In this document: positions 1 through 5,147 of the stretch, piece by piece
How the letters are laid out: each line of letters starts with the position of its first letter
How positions within the stretch are numbered: position 1 is the first letter of the stretch
NCBI GenBank assembly: GCA_022567775.1
Contig: JADFGH010000194.1
Span: forward strand, 1-5,147
Direction: 5' to 3'
DNA length: 5,147 nt
Source: Pseudomonadota bacterium
Lineage (GTDB): Bacteria > Pseudomonadota > Gammaproteobacteria > Steroidobacterales > Woeseiaceae
Notes under the pieces: model-generated
Database searches by the model: none
What the model saw: the letters and a program-made list of their open reading frames with translations, nothing else
What the model was told of the DNA's origin: nothing
Made by a program: the position numbers and the translations under genes

Positions 1-24
1 AAACTGGTCTGTCTGCTGATTACG

Positions 25-1281
25 CTAAACAGATTTACCAAACGCCCTCCAGGAGTCCTCGCGATGAACCTTAAACTCATCCCCGTTTTCGTGATTGCAA
101 TTCTCTTCCACTGCAACATCGGCAGTGCCCAGAAGCTGACGTCTGACATTCCCTACGTCGAGAACGGTCACAAACGCCACGTCCTCGATATCTACACGCC
201 GGAAGAACCGGCCGGGAAGAGCTTGCCCGTCATGTTTTGGATCCACGGAGGTGGATGGCAGGTTGGGGACAAGAGCGATGTCGCACTGAAGCCCAAGGCG
301 CTGACCGAGCGAGGATTTGTCTTTGTCTCGACGAACTATCGACTTCTGCCGGAAGTGAAAATGGACGAGCTGATCGGCGACGTCGCCAAATCGCTCGGCG
401 ATATCCGCAGACTTCAGGTAGCCGCACTTGACCATGTCTTTAACGACCGCATCGGCCGTCACGTTGGCCATCTTGTCGGCGCTGATGCGATATATCGATT
501 CCATTACCGCAACCGCGTCATCCGGGCCCAGGATGCCGACGAGCTGGCCGGTATCCACAAGCCCGGTAACGTCACTTGGACGATCGACTTTGGTCGGGCG
601 GAGTTCCGGATCCATCATCATTGCCGGGATCATCGAGTTGCCACCCGAATCGCTGTTCTCAGTGCCGGCCAGCGTCAGGATCGAGCCATCTGCGCCTGCG
701 GCAGCGATGCCATACAAAGGGTTATGGGGGTTATTGCCTGTGTCATTGTCGGAACGAGCCGGAATGACGGCACCATTCAACTGGGCACTACGCCCTGGGT
801 TCATGCTGGCTTCCATGCCGCGCTTGAACGCACTGTCTGAATGGAAAGCCAGTCCGAAATCGGTGTTGGCATACGGACCTGTCACCGGGTCGACCAATCC
901 GGGAACCATGTCGCCCGGTAGCCCGAGTTTCTGGTAACCCGACGTGTTCAGGAAATCCATTTGACCTCCTACCTTGCCAACAAGTACGTTGGAGCCGGCG
1001 ATATTCGCGCCACCCGCCAGGTCGAAAGCGATGAATGGAATCTTGCCGGCGCCGTCAGTTGCGATGTTGCAGGGATTGAGAAGTAACGGTGTCAAGTCAC
1101 CGGACAGCGCCGCAAATGCTTCGCGTGGATTGGAGAACAGGCTCATTACTCCGCCACTGAGTGCAAATGCAGATCCAGACAGAAATCCCTGGGAGACGAA
1201 ATCGCGGCGCGTTACCGGCCGTGCATGGTCGGGATGACGCAGCGGATCATCCCAGTGCCTGGAATTACGTTTCTTAGCCAT
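25..1281 (-). CDS. Tat-exported DUF1501-like protein, 3'-truncated; last ~118 codons are spurious
   Basis: The open frame encodes 418 aa, but only about residues 1-300 (positions 382-1281) look native. A twin-arginine signal is clear: TRRDFV at residues 24-29, a hydrophobic stretch at about 33-50 and a likely cleavage site AFA at 55-57. The mature part ([62 protein letters not shown]) resembles DUF1501-type proteins, which belong to the alkaline phosphatase/sulfatase-like fold group and are often encoded beside exported cytochromes; no enzymatic role is established. Family resemblance ends at the ADIAERFGD segment (residue 300). Residues 301-418 are Arg/Lys/Val-rich and are simply the reverse strand of the hydrolase gene, so the true C-terminus is missing. 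The ATG at 1281 has a good ribosome binding site and follows the LamG-cytochrome gene by 25 bp, making it the third gene of the operon. I am sure of Tat export and of the truncation, and moderately sure of the family name. Confidence 0.75.
   Translation of the reverse strand: MAKKRNSRHWDDPLRHPDHARPVTRRDFVSQGFLSGSAFALSGGVMSLFSNPREAFAALSGDLTPLLLNPCNIATDGAGKIPFIAFDLAGGANIAGSNVLVGKVGGQMDFLNTSGYQKLGLPGDMVPGLVDPVTGPYANTDFGLAFHSDSAFKRGMEASMNPGRSAQLNGAVIPARSDNDTGNNPHNPLYGIAAAGADGSILTLAGTENSDSGGNSMIPAMMMDPELRPTKVDRPSDVTGLVDTGQLVGILGPDDAVAVMESIYRISADKMANVTADAVVKDMVKCGYLKSADIAERFGDVADQLVHFHFRQKSIVRRDKDKSSLGQRLGLQCDIALVPNLPSTSVDPKHDGQALPGRFFRRVDIEDVAFVTVLDVGNVRRQLLGTADVAVEENCNHENGDEFKVHREDSWRAFGKSV
51..55 (+). 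promoter_or_regulatory. Ribosome binding site of the hydrolase fragment
   Basis: AGGAG lies 8 nt before the ATG at 64-66. This near-ideal Shine-Dalgarno spacing shows that the plus-strand hydrolase frame is a real gene start, even though it overlaps the long minus-strand open frame. No promoter could be recognised in the 50 bases upstream. Confidence 0.75.
64..399 (+). pseudogene. Secreted alpha/beta hydrolase (esterase/lipase-like), 5' fragment only
   Basis: This is the N-terminal part of an exported alpha/beta hydrolase of the carboxylesterase / BD-FAE-like type, a family that cleaves ester bonds. Residues 1-22 form a signal peptide (K4, hydrophobic core, probable cleavage after GSA at residue 22). 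Residues 30-112 match the family core: the VLDIYTP strand, the oxyanion-hole motif HGGGW at residues 61-65, the [14 protein letters not shown] segment and then DVAKSLG. Family members continue with a GxSxG nucleophile and a C-terminal Asp/His and usually total roughly 280-300 aa. None of that is present: after about residue 112 the frame is the antisense of the DUF1501-like gene, and it stays open by chance to 840. The fragment therefore cannot be active as it stands. From memory, the closest style of sequence is planctomycete-like; this is an impression, not a search result. It could be a true gene remnant, or an intact gene joined to foreign sequence by misassembly. Confidence 0.8.
382..399. 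other. Chimeric junction between two convergent truncated genes
   Basis: These 18 bases fit the expected family sequence in both directions: plus-strand hydrolase residues about 107-112 (VAKSLG) and minus-strand DUF1501-like residues about 295-300 (AERFGD). To the left only the hydrolase is recognisable, and to the right only the DUF1501-like gene. The exact breakpoint probably lies inside this shared block. A breakpoint in shared sequence is typical of a microhomology-mediated join, a false assembly overlap or an amplification chimera. The placement rests on my knowledge of family sequence, not on an alignment. Confidence 0.6.
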
Positions 1282-1289
1282 AAAATATG

Positions 1290-1297
1290 CCTCTTCT
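1290..1297 (-). promoter_or_regulatory. Ribosome binding site of the DUF1501-like gene
   Basis: AGAAGAGG on the minus strand ends 8 nt before the ATG at 1281-1279. It lies just after the TAG stop of the upstream LamG-cytochrome gene (1309-1307), which supports translation from a shared transcript and fixes the start codon. Confidence 0.65.
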
Positions 1298-1306
1298 CAA
1301 GTCTGT

Positions 1307-3832
1307 CTACTGAATCAGCATTACCGCGCTGCCGAGAACGGCGGCACAGGCGCCTTTCGAGATTGAACGGGTGTCGGTGCCGCCCGCGATCAGCCTGTCG
1401 ATCAGGTTGACCGGTCGCAGCGTAAGCGGGTCGAAGATGTTGTAGGCAATTTCGCCCTCAACATCGACGGCGTCTGGTTGGGTCTGGATTCCAATACCCA
1501 TGACTTTGTCAACCAGAGGCCTGATCAGCGCGTTGCGATTGCCAAAGGCAGTCAGCGGTGTTGCATCGAAATCGAAACCCGGGAAGTACAGGGCGGCCGA
1601 GGTTGCACCGCGGTTTTCGATCAGTGCATTGCAGTACTCGATTGCAAGCTGTGCGACGGCGACCTGGTGAGAAGACAGGAACGTTGCGGGATCCTCGATC
1701 GCCGGCAATGATTGCCTGAGACTCTGGAACACGGTATCGACAGCCGGGTCCTGAGGGCTGACGTCGGTGACCGCACTCATTGTCGCGTTGATCTCATCGA
1801 AGGTGCGTACGCCAATACGCTGCGCAGGCGGCAGCAAGTCGGATTCTATAATCACCAGCGGCGGATCATCGGTCCGCACATAAGATTCCGTACCCAGGAG
1901 ATCGAAGGTCAGGAAAAACTCGTCGCCTGCCGGTCCTCTCTCGAGCGGTATCACAGCACCAAGCGAACCGAGTGGCTGACCGAGCTCACCAAACTCAAGG
2001 TAGTCCAGCATGTCATCCATGTTTGCGTAACTCTGGCTCTTATCAACCTCAGCACCATTGATGCCGATACGCAGGCCCTGGATGGGAATATTCTGCGGTT
2101 GCTGATTGATATCCAGCGTAATAAAGTGCGGTCGCGTGAACAGGTAGCTGTAGCTGTCGAGCTGAGCGACCTCGAACAGGATGTATGCGGTCGGTACATT
2201 GATGATGTCTTCGATACCGAACAGCATGTAGAACTTCTCACCTACGCCAACATCGAAGTTTTGTACAATCTGCGCCTGGGTCAGTTCACGGTTGTGGATA
2301 GCAACGAGGCGCAATGTGCCCTGCCACAGACCATCACCGGATGCCTCATTACCGAGCACGAATGCGAAGGTATCCTGCCAGGCCGCCATCGAGCCGGTAG
2401 CAACCGGATCCGGCTGCGTGACCAGGTTGCCGTTGACATAGATCTTGCGTCCTTCGACCGGCCCGTAGGTGGCAACCACGTGTTGCAACGTGGCCTGCAA
2501 TACTTCAGCGGCAGCTGGCGTCGACAATGCCGGGATACCGTTCAATCCGGTGGTGTCGCTGCGATGCCTGAAATCGTAGTCGTAAAGGTTTTGCTCGAGC
2601 GTGAAGTTACGCGCTGCATCACCAGCAGAGTAAGTGACGATGCGAGACATTTCCTGCGTGACGTTATTCGGCACAACCCAGGCTTCGATCGAGTATTCGC
2701 CGGTCGCCCTGATCAGGTCATGCAGTTTCTTACTCGAGGTCGTATCGCCCTGCGCACGGCCATCATTGATCATGATGCCCCAGCCGCCGAACCATTCGAC
2801 GTTACCGATTAACTGCAGGTTGATAGCGGGTTCAACACCACTGGTGTCGAACGCTGTCGTGCCGGAGCCGGTCTTGAATTCCCACAGGCCGATCTGCGCA
2901 TTCTCATAACGGTTGCCGCCAGAGGCGATCGTGCCGTCGATAAGGCGCAGTGCCTTACTGTTCACGAGTAGCGGATCGATCTGTGTAATCGGAATCGTAT
3001 TTGCAAAATCGACGATTGCCTGCTGCATCACGGCGGCGTCGGCCGCACAGTCAGAGCTCCAGCAATTGTGGAACTCATCACCCAGGCGTAGCACGAATCG
3101 TGATGCGGCAGGTTCGTTGATATCCATCTTCGGCTTGGCGGCCTCAAATGCAACTGCCGCATCCGCTTCTGCGAAGTACGGCTGTTGTGCAGTGGCCGAC
3201 TGCGAGCTGTGGCAACCGGCGCAATAGGTTGTCAGGACCGGACCGTGAACGAAGGTCGCGAAATCGGCAACCGTCGCGTTGACATAGCTCCGGCTGTCGC
3301 CAGGATCAACCGGGTTTGGAGCCGTCAGCGTGATCTGACGCCCACCACCGGAGGCTTCGCCGGCCCAGCCTTCAATCCAGGTGGTCATGATATCCGCGCA
3401 AGCCTGATCGTCGGTGAGCCAGCAGTTGTGACCGGTGCTCATCCTGCTGACGAGCAGCGAATTCGAAGGCAGGTCCAGGTCTGCAACCAGGTTGGCCGCT
3501 TCATAAGCAAGGTTGATGTCATCGTTGCGAACGAAGTAGCCATTACCCTGGCCGCCCTGGGCGTGACAGCTACCACAGCGATTCGTCGCCTGGATGTTGT
3601 CCCAGACGTTCAGCTTGAATGACTGAATATCTGCAGTCTGCGGCGGCGGGCCGTTGTAGGTTGATGGCGGTGTGACGCTGGTTATCGGGTTGTCGGTTGT
3701 CGGAGCACCACCACCGCAGGCGACGAGGACGGCGCTCGATAGTCCAGCGACCAGGATGAGGCGCAAAGTACGCGCGATGCGGCCAGTAAACTTTCGGGGC
3801 AGTGCAACTGCTGTTGCTTCGATCATTGTCAC
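1307..3832 (-). CDS. Lipoprotein with two c-type haem modules, a LamG domain and an orphan C-terminus
   Basis: This large exported lipoprotein is the middle gene of the operon. Residue numbers here follow the 841-aa frame starting at GTG 3832. The ATG at 3826 (839 aa) is the better start, since it sits 8 nt after GGAGG while the GTG is only 2 nt away. Residues 20-39 form a lipoprotein signal ending in LVAC (acylated C39); G40 rather than Asp follows, which favours outer-membrane sorting. A Pro/Thr-rich linker precedes two homologous modules (about 67-158 and 186-279), each with CxxCH (86-90, 204-208) and a downstream HNCW (135-138, 255-258), so two covalent haems are expected. Residues about 315-530 form a LamG/concanavalin A-like domain (YSIEAWVVPNN, HVVATYGP, KIYVNGNLV, LRLVAIHNRELTQAQI), a fold that often binds glycans or proteins. 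Residues 535-841 match nothing I recognise and contain two Cys (734, 828). The likely role is surface electron transfer or a haem-bearing scaffold; no substrate can be named. It starts 7 bp (GTG) or 13 bp (ATG) after the upstream stop. Confidence 0.88.
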   Translation of the reverse strand: MTMIEATAVALPRKFTGRIARTLRLILVAGLSSAVLVACGGGAPTTDNPITSVTPPSTYNGPPPQTADIQSFKLNVWDNIQATNRCGSCHAQGGQGNGYFVRNDDINLAYEAANLVADLDLPSNSLLVSRMSTGHNCWLTDDQACADIMTTWIEGWAGEASGGGRQITLTAPNPVDPGDSRSYVNATVADFATFVHGPVLTTYCAGCHSSQSATAQQPYFAEADAAVAFEAAKPKMDINEPAASRFVLRLGDEFHNCWSSDCAADAAVMQQAIVDFANTIPITQIDPLLVNSKALRLIDGTIASGGNRYENAQIGLWEFKTGSGTTAFDTSGVEPAINLQLIGNVEWFGGWGIMINDGRAQGDTTSSKKLHDLIRATGEYSIEAWVVPNNVTQEMSRIVTYSAGDAARNFTLEQNLYDYDFRHRSDTTGLNGIPALSTPAAAEVLQATLQHVVATYGPVEGRKIYVNGNLVTQPDPVATGSMAAWQDTFAFVLGNEASGDGLWQGTLRLVAIHNRELTQAQIVQNFDVGVGEKFYMLFGIEDIINVPTAYILFEVAQLDSYSYLFTRPHFITLDINQQPQNIPIQGLRIGINGAEVDKSQSYANMDDMLDYLEFGELGQPLGSLGAVIPLERGPAGDEFFLTFDLLGTESYVRTDDPPLVIIESDLLPPAQRIGVRTFDEINATMSAVTDVSPQDPAVDTVFQSLRQSLPAIEDPATFLSSHQVAVAQLAIEYCNALIENRGATSAALYFPGFDFDATPLTAFGNRNALIRPLVDKVMGIGIQTQPDAVDVEGEIAYNIFDPLTLRPVNLIDRLIAGGTDTRSISKGACAAVLGSAVMLIQ
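2243..2890 (-). other. LamG / concanavalin A-like domain of the haem lipoprotein
   Basis: Residues about 315-530 show the usual jelly-roll signatures of the Laminin_G_3 type: an opening LWEFK strand, the hallmark YSIEAWV strand at 380-386, the HVVATY strand at 451-456, the IYVNGNLV hairpin at 464-471, and LRLVAIHNRELT followed by AQIVQNF near the end. Such domains commonly bind polysaccharide or protein surfaces. Which ligand applies here cannot be read from the sequence. Confidence 0.75.
2996..3277 (-). repeat. Second copy of the duplicated haem module
   Basis: Residues 186-279 of the lipoprotein repeat the layout of residues 67-158: an aromatic-rich lead (DFATFVHGPVLTTY), CAGCH at 204-208, a PYF segment, an AFEAAK helix, EPAAS-xx-V-x-R, HNCW at 255-258, a nearby Cys (262) and a closing helix ending in IVDFAN. 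The copies are diverged at the protein level and are not a DNA repeat. The haem motif maps to 3209-3223. Confidence 0.75.
3359..3634 (-). repeat. First copy of the duplicated haem module
   Basis: Residues 67-158 contain CGSCH at 86-90 (bases 3563-3577), a GYF segment, an AYEAAN helix, LPSNS-xx-V-x-R, HNCW at 135-138, Cys145 and a closing helix TWIEGWA. Met131 just before HNCW has no counterpart in copy two (Leu250), whereas the His of HNCW is kept in both. That His is therefore the better candidate for the distal haem ligand; this is inference. Confidence 0.75.
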
Positions 3833-3834
3833 AG

Positions 3835-3839
3835 CCTCC
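3835..3839 (-). promoter_or_regulatory. Ribosome binding site deciding the LamG-cytochrome start
   Basis: GGAGG starts immediately after the TAG stop of the upstream cytochrome-like gene (3842-3840). It is 8 nt from the ATG at 3826-3824 but only 2 nt from the GTG at 3832-3830, so initiation at 3826 is much more likely. The closeness to the stop suggests translational coupling. Confidence 0.75.
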
Positions 3840-5066
3840 CTACTGGCCCATGCAATAGACAGCCGCTTCCGCGAATGTCTGCTTCATCTGATAGCCTGCT
3901 TTGAAGGACGGAACCATTATGTTGTCGACCTGGTTGCGGTCAGCAGCGTCTTCCGGGTCCCTCAGGCATACAGCTCTGAATACTTTCCTGACCTGGCACC
4001 TTGCAAACGCATCGCTGTTGGCGAGCTCCCGGCCCATCGATGCGGCACCAAATCCGCTGCCGGGAAGAAATGTGTCCCAGCCGAGGAACTGGTTTTGACC
4101 GTTGCGCCAGTAATTCGCCCACGAGTCGTCTGTTGTCCGGTAGCCGAATTCGAAATTGGTGTCATTGTTGAAGTACTTCGGCTGAACCACGCCCGGCGTG
4201 TACTCGATGCTGCCGTTGGTTTCGTTGAAGTTGTAATACGCGAACGCGCCTGCCAGCGGGTCCATGCCGCTATGACAGCCAATGCAGTTATTCAGGAACA
4301 GCCGGCTGTCGCCACCCGGGCTGCGGGGGACGTCCTGGCGAATTCGATCTGGTACGCGTTTGACGTCATGCACCTGTTCCATGTCGTTGCACAGGTGATT
4401 CAGCATCGTGAAGCGGAACTGTGCCCGATTGGTACCGGCGATGAAGAACGCCTCGGCTGCTGCGCGCGTCGTCCAGATGCCTGCAGTCGCATTCGGCGCG
4501 AGGCCGGTGATTTCTGTCTGAGTCTTTTGCGCGAGCGCCGACATCATGTCGACTCCGCGGCTTTCAATCTGTTCGTAATGGAGGTTATCGTTGTTCGAGT
4601 AAGCGGGCAGATTCGGCACACCTTCAGCCACGTAAATTATATTGTCGGACAGCAGGCCGTTGAATGGAACGCCATCGCGAATCATGCCGATGACCGTTGC
4701 GATGTAATCGTTAAGCGGGACGAACACGTCCTGCTCACGATTCGTCCAGGGCGCTGCGAAATTCTTCAGCGTTACGTTATAAAAATTAGAGTTTTGCATT
4801 GCCTGATAAGCAGCATCGATAGCTGTACCAGTCTGCCCGGACACTTGCGCTTCCATTGATGACAACACCGTTTCATTCGGCGGCACACCCGCCAAACGGT
4901 CGTGAATCCGCTTTGCCTGTTCGCGCGGTCCGGCAGATGCTGTAGTTACCAGGCCAGCACACAGCAGCCCGAACGTCAGCAATTTAATCAAGCCCCCGGC
5001 CCTGTCCTGACCGTCGGCACGTCTGTTTCCTGTCCACGTCCTGTATTTCATAACTATCCTGCTCAT
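3840..5066 (-). CDS. Exported monohaem c-type protein, DUF1588/DUF1585-like
   Basis: This is the first gene of the operon. Numbering follows the 408-aa frame from ATG 5066. The ATG at 5051 (residue 6) is preferred because AGGA lies 5 nt upstream of it and no ribosome site precedes 5066, giving 403 aa. The basic N-terminus and hydrophobic segment (about residues 27-43) ending in ASA at 43-45 form a Sec signal peptide. Residues 46-200 are not recognised. Residues 204-280 (FFIAGTNRAQFRFTMLNHLC, then CIGCH at 261-265 followed by SGMDPLAGAFAYYNF) have the shape of DUF1588 (PSCyt3), whose hallmark is a CxxCH followed by MDPLG. Residues 345-405 (GRELANSDAFARCQVRKVFR, then a late conserved FKAGYQMKQTF) resemble DUF1585. 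One covalent haem is expected, in the periplasm or on the outer face. Cys226, 357, 367 and 405 could form disulfides. It is shorter than the 700-1000 aa planctomycete relatives and lacks the usual DUF1587/1592/1595 parts. Its substrate is unknown; it is probably the electron-transfer partner of the downstream proteins. Confidence 0.85.
   Translation of the reverse strand: MSRIVMKYRTWTGNRRADGQDRAGGLIKLLTFGLLCAGLVTTASAGPREQAKRIHDRLAGVPPNETVLSSMEAQVSGQTGTAIDAAYQAMQNSNFYNVTLKNFAAPWTNREQDVFVPLNDYIATVIGMIRDGVPFNGLLSDNIIYVAEGVPNLPAYSNNDNLHYEQIESRGVDMMSALAQKTQTEITGLAPNATAGIWTTRAAAEAFFIAGTNRAQFRFTMLNHLCNDMEQVHDVKRVPDRIRQDVPRSPGGDSRLFLNNCIGCHSGMDPLAGAFAYYNFNETNGSIEYTPGVVQPKYFNNDTNFEFGYRTTDDSWANYWRNGQNQFLGWDTFLPGSGFGAASMGRELANSDAFARCQVRKVFRAVCLRDPEDAADRNQVDNIMVPSFKAGYQMKQTFAEAAVYCMGQ
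4272..4286 (-). other. Haem c attachment motif CIGCH of the monohaem protein
   Basis: The reverse complement codes Cys-Ile-Gly-Cys-His (residues 261-265), followed by Ser-Gly-Met-Asp-Pro-Leu. This combination is the signature of the DUF1588 family. Met268 is a candidate distal ligand, but it lies close to the motif, so its role may instead be structural. Confidence 0.85.
5057..5060 (-). promoter_or_regulatory. Ribosome binding site favouring the internal ATG at 5051
   Basis: AGGA (within GCAGGA) lies 5 nt before the ATG at 5051-5049, whereas the bases before the ATG at 5066 contain no Shine-Dalgarno-like sequence. This argues for a 403-aa product. Confidence 0.55.
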
Positions 5067-5147
5067 GACCAGTACGATTCAACAACGTGTGCCTATGCTC
5101 TTCGACAACAAGTTTTCGCTGTCTTTACGGAATTCTCAGGGGCAGGT
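5067..5147 (-). other. Upstream region of the operon; no promoter recognised
   Basis: These 81 bases precede the first operon gene and should hold its leader and perhaps its promoter. TTGTTG occurs twice on the minus strand, but no -10 box follows either copy at a suitable distance, and no operator-like palindrome is obvious. The promoter may lie beyond the window edge. Confidence 0.35.

Noticed and set aside
428..937. 169-aa plus-strand Ser/Pro-rich open frame
   Set aside because: It is the exact antisense of the well-supported Tat DUF1501-like coding region and has no ribosome site.
1282..1306. Possible terminator or regulatory element between the lipoprotein and DUF1501-like genes
   Set aside because: The gap is only 25 bases, has no hairpin, and is fully explained by a ribosome binding site.
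1951..2241. 96-aa minus-strand Ser/Arg-rich frame inside the lipoprotein gene
   Set aside because: It is an out-of-frame shadow on the same strand; the long frame carries the recognised domain structure.
1712..2812. 366-aa plus-strand open frame
   Set aside because: It lies wholly antisense to the LamG-cytochrome gene, has no recognisable domain or ribosome site, and is Arg/His/Val-rich as expected for the reverse of a real gene.
3672..4859. 395-aa plus-strand open frame
   Set aside because: It is antisense to the monohaem gene and the start of the lipoprotein gene. Those have signal peptides and CxxCH motifs, while this frame shows only shadow-type composition.
5067..5147. TTGTTG as a possible -35 box for the operon
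   Set aside because: No acceptable -10 hexamer occurs 16-18 bases downstream of either copy, so no promoter is called.

Overview
The window looks like a piece of a Gram-negative chromosome of moderate GC content, possibly a metagenome contig. Good Shine-Dalgarno sites, a lipoprotein signal, a twin-arginine signal and c-type haem motifs all point to an envelope-oriented bacterium. I suspect a gammaproteobacterium for the minus-strand operon, but no marker gene confirms this.

Layout: positions 382-5066 hold a tight minus-strand operon of three exported proteins, read right to left. First comes a 403-408 aa periplasmic monohaem c-type protein resembling the C-terminal part (DUF1588/DUF1585-like) of planctomycete-type cytochromes. 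Second is an 839-841 aa lipoprotein with two tandem CxxCH modules, a LamG/concanavalin A-like domain and an orphan C-terminal region. Third is a Tat-exported DUF1501-like protein whose 3' end is missing. The gaps between genes are 7-25 bp, with clear ribosome binding sites, so the three are very probably co-transcribed. Together they suggest an envelope redox system of undescribed function: a haem partner, a haem- and LamG-bearing surface lipoprotein and a Tat-exported partner.

Positions 1-399 hold the start of an unrelated plus-strand secreted alpha/beta hydrolase (HGGGW oxyanion motif). It is cut off before its catalytic serine. The hydrolase and the DUF1501-like gene converge and both lose their family sequence at the same place, about 382-399. 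Each reading frame then runs on through the antisense of the other gene. This is either a genuine microhomology deletion or rearrangement, or more likely an assembly or amplification chimera. The 418-aa and 258-aa open frames that cross the junction should not be taken as native proteins.

No RNA genes, insertion sequences, CRISPR arrays or convincing terminators were seen. No gene-free stretch exceeds about 80 bp.
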